The translations under genes were made by a program, and so were the position numbers. From Sphingorhabdus sp. Alg231-15 (GTDB lineage Bacteria > Pseudomonadota > Alphaproteobacteria > Sphingomonadales > Sphingomonadaceae), in contig NZ_LT703001.1 in NCBI RefSeq assembly GCF_900149705.1, forward strand, positions 1,798,001 through 1,862,000: 64,000 bases of DNA, in the 5' to 3' direction. Below the pieces are notes generated by a model. That model was not told the origin of the DNA. It did not search any database and worked only from the letters and a program-made list of their open reading frames with translations. Positions 7,233-15,020 of this stretch are shown one piece after another. The stretch's first letter is position 1, and every line of letters begins with the position of its first letter.

Positions 7233-8699
7233 CTAAACCCGCACCCGCGGTTCTCGCCGCCGCAGCAGCATCAATTCCGTCAACGCATAGACCAGCGCGT
7301 CAGCGCGATCAGGTGAGCGGCCCGGTCCATCATAACCGCCACCGACCAACAACCCACACAACTCGTCCTCCAAGCGAGAAAACGCACCCATATGGAGCAC
7401 CCGCCCCGCTTCATAGAGTGCCGCAACCGGTTCAGCCCGGGCGACCTTGCCGCGTGAGGCGCGTACGAGCCGGATCGGCAAAGAGATATCCGCAGCTTGC
7501 AAGACTGATTTGACCATCTCTCCGCCCTGATTGGCTTCAGCAATCACACGGTCAGCACCCCAGTTTCGGGCCGCATCTGCTACTGCTCTTGCCCATGTTT
7601 CGGGACTGGCCTTCTCGACGCTTTGGTCGGCGAGAATGACGGCTTTATTATCTGTACGCAGGGCAGCAACAATGATCCCGCAGGCATCTCCGCTGCTGGA
7701 GGCGGGTGGATCGACGCCAATGACTATTCTCGTCCAGTCTGTCGTCATCCCCTCCGTCATCCCGGACTTGATCCGGGATCCAGTGTAGCTCACGTCACCC
7801 TCACGATGATCACAGACCTCTCTGCTTGACACTCTGGATGCTGAATCAAGTTCAGCATGACGAATTTGGCGATGGTCCGGAGTTTCTTCATCTTGCCGCA
7901 CCCGGCATTCCTCCAGCATCGCCCGCGTCCACAAAGCGCCTTCCAACTCCTCGATCAGTTCGCCATTCAGCTCCTGCCGCCCCAATCGCGTGCCGCCATA
8001 GTCAGCCTCCATCACCTGGATGAATGCCGAGGGCAGATTTGCGACATTGTCCTCAGTACTGCCGCGCGTAGTCACAGTACCGCTGTCCTTGACCAGCGCC
8101 CGCACCAGCGGTACCGGCCTTGGCGTCGTCGTCGCAGTAATTTTGGGCGCGTCGCCAAGCCGCAAACCCATTTTCAGATTATCCCAGGCCGCTTGCGCCT
8201 GCCCGGCATTGTTGGTCCATTTGGCAATCTCGTCGCACCATGAATGACTATGCTGTGGCCCGCGCAGGCCTTCCGGCTCCGCCGCCGAATAGAGATAAGC
8301 CTCGGCACCATTTGACCAGCGCAGTCGCTTTAACGACGGCTCCCAAAGCGGGCGGTTTTTCGTTGGAGCGATCGACAATAGGCCGCTCTCTCCCTCAACC
8401 ATTACCATCCGCGCCTCGCCAAGATTCGCACCAACCAGAGCAAAGCGCGCGCTGCCGTCACTCTCTGCAATTTCACGGACCCATTCCGCACCGGCACGGG
8501 TCTTGCCAAAACCGCGCCCGGCCATAATCATCCACACGGTCCAGTCGCCAGCAGGTGGTAATTGTTCGTTGCGCGCCCAATAGTGCCAGCTGGCCTCATA
8601 TTGCTGGCAGGTTTCCCGGTCCATCAGGCCGAGGTAAAGCGCACGGTCGTCGTCCTCCAGTGCGCCAATTTCGGCTGCCTTTAGTAGATCACGATCCAT
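7233..8699 (-). CDS. GTA terminase large subunit (gp2) with in-frame repeat insertion
   Basis: This is the 488-residue packaging ATPase/nuclease of the GTA. The Walker A motif GRGFGKTR is at residues 61-68 and the Walker B-like WCDEIA at 154-159. The nuclease domain begins with IGVDPPASSSGDACG (Asp330), continues with ADRVIAEAN (Glu388) and ends with SPDRADALVYAL. Residues 280-315 are encoded entirely by a 108-bp palindromic repeat placed between the two domains, where relatives go straight from the ATPase tail to the nuclease. All motifs remain intact, so activity may persist. The ATG at 8699 overlaps the small terminase gene by 11 bp. Confidence 0.92.
   Translation of the reverse strand: MDRDLLKAAEIGALEDDDRALYLGLMDRETCQQYEASWHYWARNEQLPPAGDWTVWMIMAGRGFGKTRAGAEWVREIAESDGSARFALVGANLGEARMVMVEGESGLLSIAPTKNRPLWEPSLKRLRWSNGAEAYLYSAAEPEGLRGPQHSHSWCDEIAKWTNNAGQAQAAWDNLKMGLRLGDAPKITATTTPRPVPLVRALVKDSGTVTTRGSTEDNVANLPSAFIQVMEADYGGTRLGRQELNGELIEELEGALWTRAMLEECRVRQDEETPDHRQIRHAELDSASRVSSREVCDHREGDVSYTGSRIKSGMTEGMTTDWTRIVIGVDPPASSSGDACGIIVAALRTDNKAVILADQSVEKASPETWARAVADAARNWGADRVIAEANQGGEMVKSVLQAADISLPIRLVRASRGKVARAEPVAALYEAGRVLHMGAFSRLEDELCGLLVGGGYDGPGRSPDRADALVYALTELMLLRRREPRVRV
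7755..7862. repeat. 108-bp bipartite palindromic element inside the terminase gene
   Basis: The two ends are inverted copies of about 29 bp. On the plus strand the left end reads CGTCATCCCGGACTTGATCC and so on, and the right end starts CTGGATGCTGAATCAAGTTC. Both share CTGGAT, ATCAAGT and ATGACG. Each end is itself a small palindrome. The length is exactly 36 codons, there are no stops in the terminase frame, and the boundaries coincide with codons 280 and 315. This recalls the Rickettsia palindromic elements, which also insert in frame in proteins. Other copies in this genome are expected but none is visible in the window. Confidence 0.85.
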
Positions 8700-9234
8700 G
8701 AACTGCACCGTTGCTTTTGTCCGGATCAAGCATTCGTGCGGCCGCTTTTTTACGCCGTTTTTCGGCCTGAAAGGCGCGCAGGCGCACGTTGATCTTTTTC
8801 AGCTTCTCATCCAGCGTGTCGCGCACCGGCTCCGCTTCAGCCGCCACTTCGGCCTGTGCAGCGCGAACCAGCGCCACCGTTTCCTTATGCAGACGCAGAA
8901 GTTGCAACGCTGTCTTGTGATCATAGTCGCGCACGGTGCCAACATGTTTGCCATGATAATAGATCTTGCGCTCAACGCCCTGCCGGGCGCGTTCGAGCAT
9001 CTCCATTTCCAGCAGCTCATAACCTGCCGCCAGCGCCTTTAACCAGGCCGCGCCAAAATCGGGGATACGCTCTCTCCAGAAATATAATGTGCCATTGGCG
9101 ATACCGGCGACCGCCGCCGATTCCTTGATGCTGGAGGTGATCGCCAGATGCTCCAGAAAGGCTTGCCGCTTTGCCGCCTTATGGTCAGCGCGGGGATCAG
9201 GGTAGTTATTTGGGTCTTCATTTGTTTCAGCCAT
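8689..9234 (-). CDS. GTA terminase small subunit-like protein (gp1)
   Basis: A 181-residue protein and the first gene of the cluster. It has a helix-turn-helix-like N-terminal part (SSIKESAAVAGIANGTLYFWRERIPDF), then a long helical region with GYELLEMEMLERARQGVERK and DHKTALQLLRLHKE, and a basic C-terminus (FQAEKRRKKAAARM). This layout matches small terminase-like proteins that recognise DNA for packaging. In GTAs the subunit has lost sequence specificity. The ATG at 9234 follows GAGGAT and is preferred to the ATG at 9246. Confidence 0.78.
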   Translation of the reverse strand: MAETNEDPNNYPDPRADHKAAKRQAFLEHLAITSSIKESAAVAGIANGTLYFWRERIPDFGAAWLKALAAGYELLEMEMLERARQGVERKIYYHGKHVGTVRDYDHKTALQLLRLHKETVALVRAAQAEVAAEAEPVRDTLDEKLKKINVRLRAFQAEKRRKKAAARMLDPDKSNGAVHGS

Positions 9235-9565
9235 ATCTATCCTCATGCCCGGATCGCCAATGGCGCGGGCATTAAAAAGGGCCGTTGCTCTGAAACAGAT
9301 TCAGCCCGATTGGGCCGGCATGCCTCAGAGCCGCAAGGCCCGAATCACAATTTCTCGATGTTCCTGATATGTACCTAAACAGCGTGACAATGTCAACCGC
9401 TTTTTACCTATATGGTTATTTGTCTGATTTATTGATCGAATGATTAGTGGCTGCTTCATTCTGAAAGCGGACATTAGAATTGGCTCCCGATGAAGAAGCC
9501 ATATTTGTCGTCGTTCAGTCACTGTGATAGTCACGGTTTTCCGAATATCAATATCGGAGAACACC
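9235..9565. other. Intergenic region between the GTA cluster and the hydrolase gene
   Basis: This 331-bp divergent stretch contains the GTA promoter at 9368-9396 and, on the other side, the ribosome site GGAGAAC of the hydrolase gene. I see no small gene, tRNA or terminator. The open frames here are antisense or low in coding character. Confidence 0.6.
9368..9396 (-). promoter_or_regulatory. Predicted promoter of the GTA cluster
   Basis: On the minus strand there is TTGACA (9396-9391), a 17-bp spacer and TACATA (9373-9368), a strong sigma-70-type match. Transcription would start near 9361 and leave a leader of about 125 nt before the first GTA gene. The -35 box is part of an 11-bp dyad (TGACAATGTCA on the plus strand, 9385-9395), a possible regulator site overlapping the promoter. 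Confidence 0.65.
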
Positions 9566-11038
9566 ATGAAGATCGATATACTGATGATATTCCTGCTAGG
9601 TACGGTGATATTCGGTGGTTGGTCAGTTAACGCCGATGCCATGCCTGCTCCTGCGTATGAGGCATCCAAGCGCCTTCCTTTGGAAATTTGTGAAATTGAC
9701 AATGTGGACGAGCCACTTCTGTGCGGCGTTCACATTGTATTCGAAAACCGCGAAACCAAGTCTGGGCGCAGGATTCCGATAAAGATCGTCGTGGTGCCAG
9801 CGCGGGAAAAACCGACGACGGATTCTGCCTGGATAGAACATCAAGGCGGACCTCGCTTTTCCATGGTGGGGAGCGCCCATTTGTTCGCAAAAGGTGGTTT
9901 TCTAGAGTCGTTCAGACAAACGCGCGACATTGTGTTGATTGATCCGCGTGGCTTGCATCAATCCGGTCCGCTCTATTGCGAAGCACTTAAGGTGCCGAGA
10001 ATTCTCGAACGCTACTATCCTCCGGAAAAGGTGAGTGCCTGTCGGGAGGAACTTGCCAAGCGAGTGGACCTCAAACAATATTCGACCTTGAATGCGATTG
10101 AGGATTTCGAGGATATTCGTCGCTGGCTCGGTTACCGGAAATGGGATGTTGGTGGCTGGTCATATGGGTCGCGTTTCATGCTCACCTATCTCCACAAATA
10201 TCCGGAAAGTATCCGGAGTATCAGTCTGATTGCACCTTCCATTCTCAATTTCGAACGTCCGCGAGATTATGCGAAATTTGGACAGCAAGCCTTCGACCGC
10301 TTGGTCGAAGATTGCCGCAATGACGAAGCCTGCAATGCCCGTTTTCCAGATGTTGCTGGTGATTTGCAGATGGTACTCGCAAAACTTGAAACACAACCTG
10401 AAGCGGTCGAATTTACCGACCCTCATTCCGGAAAGGTTGTTACCCGGCAACTGTCACGTGATGTCTTTGCTGAATCGATATGGATAGCGCTTCTGAGGAC
10501 ATCCGAGGCGCGTCAGCTTCCCTTTGTCTTGAAACATGCTGCAAACGGTAACTTCGCACCATTTGTGGATTTGGCCGTTCCCACCTCCGCTCCTCCCTCT
10601 GAACCGGAAGGACATTATTTCTCAGTGGTGTGCCCAGAAGAAACCGGCCGACTTGATATTGGTAAAGCTGAAGAATCTGCCAAAAACACGTTTGTTGGCA
10701 CCTACATTGCACGAGACTATATGGATGCATGTGAGGCTTGGGACCTACCATTAAACCCAAGCCATCCGATAAAGCCAAAGCGCTTTTCCGTGCCCGCTCT
10801 TATCGTTACTGGAAAACAAGATCCGGTTACTGCTCCGGAATATGGCGAGACTATTGCCCAACATTTCGAGAACAGTGTTCACGTCTCGATTCCGCATATG
10901 GCGCATAGCATCAGCCAAATGAATAATGCGGAATGCTTTACCCAGTTTCTCAGCGAATTTGTCGAGGCGGGAAATTCAGAAAACCTCAATATGGATTGCC
11001 CCAATTCCCTGCGACCTCCGGCATTCCGACTAAATTGA
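9566..11038 (+). CDS. Secreted alpha/beta hydrolase (tripeptidyl-aminopeptidase-like)
   Basis: A 490-residue alpha/beta hydrolase with an N-terminal hydrophobic signal (MKIDILMIFLLGTVIFGG). The core has IDPRGLHQSGPLYC, the nucleophile elbow GGWSYGS (Ser199), a lid region, and C-terminal ALIVTGKQDPVTAP and HMAHSIS, which supply the acid and the histidine. The large domain spacing and TAP-like C-terminus suggest peptidase or esterase action in the periplasm. ATG at 9566 with GGAGAAC is chosen over the upstream start at 9524. It is a single gene, divergent from the GTA cluster. The substrate cannot be told. Confidence 0.8.
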   Translation: MKIDILMIFLLGTVIFGGWSVNADAMPAPAYEASKRLPLEICEIDNVDEPLLCGVHIVFENRETKSGRRIPIKIVVVPAREKPTTDSAWIEHQGGPRFSMVGSAHLFAKGGFLESFRQTRDIVLIDPRGLHQSGPLYCEALKVPRILERYYPPEKVSACREELAKRVDLKQYSTLNAIEDFEDIRRWLGYRKWDVGGWSYGSRFMLTYLHKYPESIRSISLIAPSILNFERPRDYAKFGQQAFDRLVEDCRNDEACNARFPDVAGDLQMVLAKLETQPEAVEFTDPHSGKVVTRQLSRDVFAESIWIALLRTSEARQLPFVLKHAANGNFAPFVDLAVPTSAPPSEPEGHYFSVVCPEETGRLDIGKAEESAKNTFVGTYIARDYMDACEAWDLPLNPSHPIKPKRFSVPALIVTGKQDPVTAPEYGETIAQHFENSVHVSIPHMAHSISQMNNAECFTQFLSEFVEAGNSENLNMDCPNSLRPPAFRLN

Positions 11039-11186
11039 CGTTATGGCGCAGTAACTAGGTCGGTAGTTACAATGCCCGTTTTTGCGCCCATGGCGGACAC
11101 CAAAGTCGGGTTGAAAGAAACCCTATTGAGCGAAAGCACCAAACGGGTCCTTCCGGCCTCGAGCCGATATTGAACGGCACAATCGC

Positions 11187-11852
11187 CTATTGCGCCTCGG
11201 CCAAAACCTCGCGATAAATGTCTGCCTTCTCGTCAATCGCCAGTCGTTCGGCGGTTTCTAGCTTGATCGGCATCGCCAGCGGCTTGCCGGTGTCATGGTC
11301 AAACAGCGGCGACTTTCTGAGCTCTGGATGGAGCCGCGCCTTGATCGTGCGGACCAGCAAATTCCAAAGCATGCCGGGCATGCTGGCGGTTTTGACCTTG
11401 CCCAGATCGCCAACCCCCGATGCGATCGCAACATGTTCGACATCCGGCCCCAGAATCCTGTCCGTTTGCCCGGCGTCAAAGCCAGACAGAATCAACGACA
11501 GAAAGGCGAAGCGCGTGGAACTCAGCGTGTTGGCAATTGGCGTGCGGCAATCGGTGCAATACCAGCGCAATAGCGGTCCACCCGTGACGGTGACACAAGC
11601 AAGCTTGTCTTGCCCTTTGGCAATCTCAAATTTCGAGCTATCCATTTGATAGACATGGGTGCCGGCATGGTCATCCAGCATCTGCTTTTCCCTGCCGAGA
11701 TAATGGGCAAAGGCCTGGCAGTCATTGCAGTGGCAGACCAGTCGCCGGCCGGTTGGTGGTGCCGATTCCTGCACGGCACCTTGAATGGCGCCGCATTGGC
11801 ATTGAAATGCGAGGGCTTGCGGGGGATTGGCGGAGGGGGTCATACGCTTCAT
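11187..11852 (-). CDS. GFA-like zinc protein (DUF6151 family)
   Basis: A 221-residue protein with the zinc-binding cysteines of the glutathione-dependent formaldehyde-activating (GFA) fold: CQCG near residue 18, CHCNDC near 40-45 and CTDC near 99. The C-terminal half, with MPGMLWNLLVRTIKAR, is outside the minimal GFA domain and fits DUF6151. The reaction is unknown; the fold suggests thiol or glutathione-adduct chemistry. It lies upstream of the patatin gene on the same strand, but the gap separates them clearly. Confidence 0.75.
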   Translation of the reverse strand: MKRMTPSANPPQALAFQCQCGAIQGAVQESAPPTGRRLVCHCNDCQAFAHYLGREKQMLDDHAGTHVYQMDSSKFEIAKGQDKLACVTVTGGPLLRWYCTDCRTPIANTLSSTRFAFLSLILSGFDAGQTDRILGPDVEHVAIASGVGDLGKVKTASMPGMLWNLLVRTIKARLHPELRKSPLFDHDTGKPLAMPIKLETAERLAIDEKADIYREVLAEAQ

Positions 11853-11890
11853 TCCTGCTTAAGGGCGCAACCGGTTCGCGGCTTGCCTGC

Positions 11891-13678
11891 CTATAGATGT
11901 TTCAACCCGGCGCTCTCGATCACCTGGCTGGTAATATATTCTGCAGCCATTTCTGCCAATTCACGGCCCAAATGCCAGTCGAGTATTTGCATATCGGGGA
12001 TGATTGGCGGATTAACCAGGATATCCTCATCGCCGAGCATTTCCTTGGACGCCATCCGGCTCGCCACCACCATGGAGCGCGACATTATCTCGACAATAGA
12101 GGGAAATTCCGCTTCCCGTTTTTTGCGCAGCAACACGTCTTTCATCAAGGTCCAACGGCCGCGGATATCCTCATATTCCACATCGGTCCGCCAGATCTCA
12201 TCGGGGTCGCCCAATGACACCACGATATTGGGGCCCGTTTTCAGGCCATGCATGACCTTGACCGGAACATTGTCGAGCACGCCGCCATCAACCAGGATAT
12301 TGCCATCACCATCGATAAAGGGTGGCAATATGGTCGGCAGCGAACCCGATGCGCGAACACATTCCCACAGCGGCCCGCGGCGATGGATATGCAGGCCGTT
12401 GGTTGACAGATTGGTTGAAACACCAAAAAAATTAATCGGCTGGTCGGCAATATCCTTGGTCCCGTAGCGCTCTCGCAGCTCCGCATCGAACACGGTCGGA
12501 TCGAGCAGCGAATAGAGCGGCAGAGTCAGACGCCGCATCGCCTTGGCCTTGATAAACATGGCTTCCATCTGGTCGAGCGTTTCTTCGACGGTCATCCCGC
12601 GGGCTATCGCGCCGCCCATCGCCGCGCCGGCACTGGCTCCGCCGATAAAGTCGATCGGGATATTGGCCGCTCTCAGCGCCTGCACCACGCCCAGATGTGC
12701 ACAGCCAAGCGCGCCGCCGCCGGCAAGCACCAGCCCGATCGCACGGCCGGTTAGAAAGCGCGCGACCTTGGCGAAATCGGCATCGTTGTCGAGCCCGACA
12801 TGATGGTGCAGCTTCGGTTCGCGCGGGTCTATCCAAACCGCACTCTTGCTGATCGCCTTGTCGGACTTTTCCCGCACCAGCAGCAGAGTGCGTTGCGACG
12901 CTGCAATCCAGCGCATTGCACTTTGCTCCATCGCATTGGGTTCCGGCTCTGCCCTGCCCGGACGCCCCACCATCACTAGTGCATCCGCATTGCGGCAAAC
13001 TTGCTCACTCCATTCGTTCGACCCGCTACCATCGATCAGGACATAGGCGCCCTTTGCCTCCTGTTCCGCCAGCCACGCCTGATAGGCCGCGCCGTCGGAG
13101 GCCTCACTGGTTCCCTGGTCCACCGCAATGACCGGCGTCTCGGCCTTCACAACCCCTTCAAAGGCCGCCGCCAGTCGCGACAGCAATCCATCAGGCAATT
13201 GGCTGGTTCCGGCGGGCAGCAAAGCGATGACACGCGGTGTCCCGGTCGACACCGATGCTGTACGCGCGGTGGCGACCGCGAGCCGTTCCGATACCAGTTT
13301 CAGCATCGCCTGAGTCAGTTCGGGATGGTCACAAGCGATATCGTCAAACGCCTTGCGCGATACTTCCAGCACAACCGAATCGCGCGTCGCGATGACATCT
13401 GCTGTGCGTTTTCCACCGGCAAAAAAGGCCAGCTCACCCACCGCCTCCCCGGCTTCGATATGAGCGACAATATGGGCCTTGTTGACCACTACGCGGAACC
13501 GACCGGACTCGACAAAATAGAGCGCATCGGCGTCGTCACCCTGCATGACAAGATTCTCGCCGCCCGACACGGGCTTTAGTGTAGAAACCGATTCCAGCGC
13601 ATCAAGCGCCGCCACCGACACGCCATCAAATAGCGCGTGGCGGGCCAGATTTGGGCCGGAAACCGGTGTTTCAGTCAT
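11891..13678 (-). CDS. Patatin-like phospholipase with cyclic-nucleotide-binding domain (NTE type)
   Basis: A 595-residue protein. Residues 15-135 form a cyclic-nucleotide-binding-like domain (MQGDDADALYFVESGRFRVV, GEAVGELAFF). Residues 150-300 look like a P-loop-less linker domain. Residues 313-480 form a patatin lipase with the oxyanion loop GGGALG (320-325), nucleophile GASAG (Ser349) and the dyad Asp464 in LVDGG. This arrangement is that of neuropathy-target-esterase-like lysophospholipases. The nucleotide-binding arm has GELAFF, but whether cAMP binds is unknown. It is likely cytoplasmic or membrane-associated. Confidence 0.9.
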   Translation of the reverse strand: MTETPVSGPNLARHALFDGVSVAALDALESVSTLKPVSGGENLVMQGDDADALYFVESGRFRVVVNKAHIVAHIEAGEAVGELAFFAGGKRTADVIATRDSVVLEVSRKAFDDIACDHPELTQAMLKLVSERLAVATARTASVSTGTPRVIALLPAGTSQLPDGLLSRLAAAFEGVVKAETPVIAVDQGTSEASDGAAYQAWLAEQEAKGAYVLIDGSGSNEWSEQVCRNADALVMVGRPGRAEPEPNAMEQSAMRWIAASQRTLLLVREKSDKAISKSAVWIDPREPKLHHHVGLDNDADFAKVARFLTGRAIGLVLAGGGALGCAHLGVVQALRAANIPIDFIGGASAGAAMGGAIARGMTVEETLDQMEAMFIKAKAMRRLTLPLYSLLDPTVFDAELRERYGTKDIADQPINFFGVSTNLSTNGLHIHRRGPLWECVRASGSLPTILPPFIDGDGNILVDGGVLDNVPVKVMHGLKTGPNIVVSLGDPDEIWRTDVEYEDIRGRWTLMKDVLLRKKREAEFPSIVEIMSRSMVVASRMASKEMLGDEDILVNPPIIPDMQILDWHLGRELAEMAAEYITSQVIESAGLKHL

Positions 13679-13754
13679 GTCGTCCCCTAACAGGCGCGAC
13701 CCTGTTCAGACTATTATCCGCCGTTCTTTGTTGATAATCAACGCTTTTTCAATC

Positions 13755-14834
13755 TCAACCCAGCACACAGATCAACCCGCGATTGGGCGCGACCTGGTTC
13801 GCCAGCATCTCAAGATAAGCACTTTGCAAAGCATCCTGTCCGGAGAGATGTTCAACCGACAGATGGTTAGCAACCCCGGCAACAAAGGCGGCAAATTGCT
13901 CGTCGACCTTGGCTCGGAAGGTCGCGGGTCCGACTTCTTTCATCAACGTTTCAGCGGCGGTCGGGGCAAAGAACAGCACAGGCTCAGGCCCCTTCAGCTC
14001 GCCAGTACCCTTACGCTCCTCAAAATGGGTGGCGCCGACCATGGAACTGAATTTCAGATTACTGTCCCAATGGCCATGGATCGCAGAGAGCAGCGCGCTG
14101 TTGCCAGCAAAGTCGACCGACACAATGTTTTGCGATGCATCCGCGTTTGGCAGATCATCGTAGCTTAGCACTTCATCATAAAGCCCGGTTTCCTCAACAA
14201 ACGCCTTGTTACCTGCAGAAGTCAGGCCAATACGTTTGATATTGGGACTCAGATTTTTGGCAACCATCGCCAGTCCCAGGGCTGTTTTGGATGATGCGCT
14301 GGTGAGCAGCACGGCTTCGGCACCAAACCAATCGGACTTGCGCATCATATCTTCGATCAGGAAGCTGGTCGTGAACAAAGGTTGGTAAAGCGCGCGCTCC
14401 TCTTCCATCTGTCCTTCATCCGTGCCGAGACGGTGATATTGATTATAAATGATCGCGAGGCCCTGCCGATGTTCGGCATGATCAACAAATCCCGCGTCGG
14501 TCACATTGCCTGGCGACACCACAAGATGGCTGGCCATGGGCAGATAGCCATAAACCCGCTCGCCAACCGCAATGTCGGCATTTTGCGAAGCGACCACTTT
14601 GGCAAAGCCCCAGACCGGCACAATACCCCAGTCTTCATCACCGGTCGGAAAAAAGTTCCAGTACCCAAAGCCATCACCCACCGCAGCATAAGTGATGTTG
14701 TTCGCTGTCAGCGCATATTTCTCGATCTCGAGCAAAATCTGACCCTCGCCAAGCGTTGGGGCAGGTCCGGCATGCCATTCGCTTTTTGGAAGATCCGCCT
14801 TTTTCACCCAAAGGCTGCTTGTCTGGTCACTCAT
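13755..14834 (-). CDS. DUF2855 family protein
   Basis: A 359-residue protein of the DUF2855 family, which resembles medium-chain dehydrogenase/reductase folds. The text has GEGQILLEIEKYALTANNITYA near the N-terminus, GYWNFFP, PVWGFAKVVAS, and later LLTSASSKTALGLA, which takes the place of a nucleotide-binding loop. No catalytic zinc motif is seen. The ATG at 14834 follows GGAGCAG. It is divergent from the symporter gene, with two dyads in the shared region. The function is unknown; an oxidoreductase-like role is inferred only from the fold. Confidence 0.75.
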   Translation of the reverse strand: MSDQTSSLWVKKADLPKSEWHAGPAPTLGEGQILLEIEKYALTANNITYAAVGDGFGYWNFFPTGDEDWGIVPVWGFAKVVASQNADIAVGERVYGYLPMASHLVVSPGNVTDAGFVDHAEHRQGLAIIYNQYHRLGTDEGQMEEERALYQPLFTTSFLIEDMMRKSDWFGAEAVLLTSASSKTALGLAMVAKNLSPNIKRIGLTSAGNKAFVEETGLYDEVLSYDDLPNADASQNIVSVDFAGNSALLSAIHGHWDSNLKFSSMVGATHFEERKGTGELKGPEPVLFFAPTAAETLMKEVGPATFRAKVDEQFAAFVAGVANHLSVEHLSGQDALQSAYLEMLANQVAPNRGLICVLG

Positions 14835-14909
14835 GTGCGCTGCTCCATCTGTCAAAGAATCATGATATTGGTTTTGATTTTCTAACTTTATCATAGGCTT
14901 TCACACCGG

Positions 14910-14931
14910 TTTGGCAAAAGCATTTGCCAAA
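14910..14931. promoter_or_regulatory. Inverted repeat, possible operator
   Basis: Perfect 9-bp arms TTTGGCAAA and TTTGCCAAA are separated by 4 bp, in the region between the DUF2855 gene and the symporter gene. There is no T-run on either side that would make a terminator, so an operator for a dimeric repressor is more likely. Confidence 0.5.
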
Positions 14932-14960
14932 AAGCGCGGGACTGCTAATCCTGTTGCGAT

Positions 14961-14975
14961 TGTAATTAAATTACA
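14961..14975. promoter_or_regulatory. Perfect 15-bp dyad before the symporter gene
   Basis: TGTAATTAAATTACA is a perfect palindrome centred 53 bp upstream of the symporter GTG start. It lies where a promoter should be, so it is a candidate binding site for a regulator of amino-acid uptake. Which protein binds it is unknown. Confidence 0.5.
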
Positions 14976-15020
14976 GAGCAGATTTCAGCATCAAAAGCAT
15001 GCGAAACGGGGAGAATTTGA

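Noticed and set aside
7623-7829. Open frame encoding HPGLDPGS-like peptide on the plus strand
   Set aside because: It is just a translation of the palindromic element in another frame, a known source of false small proteins.
1-9396. Interpretation as an ordinary prophage
   Set aside because: Gene order and sizes fit the Rhodobacter-type GTA, including a very short tape measure, and no integrase, repressor or attachment site is near. The S24 regulator is 24 kb away.
11610-12467. 285-residue plus-strand open frame across two minus-strand genes
   Set aside because: It spans the gap and antisense parts of the GFA-like and patatin genes; the composition is that of a shadow frame.
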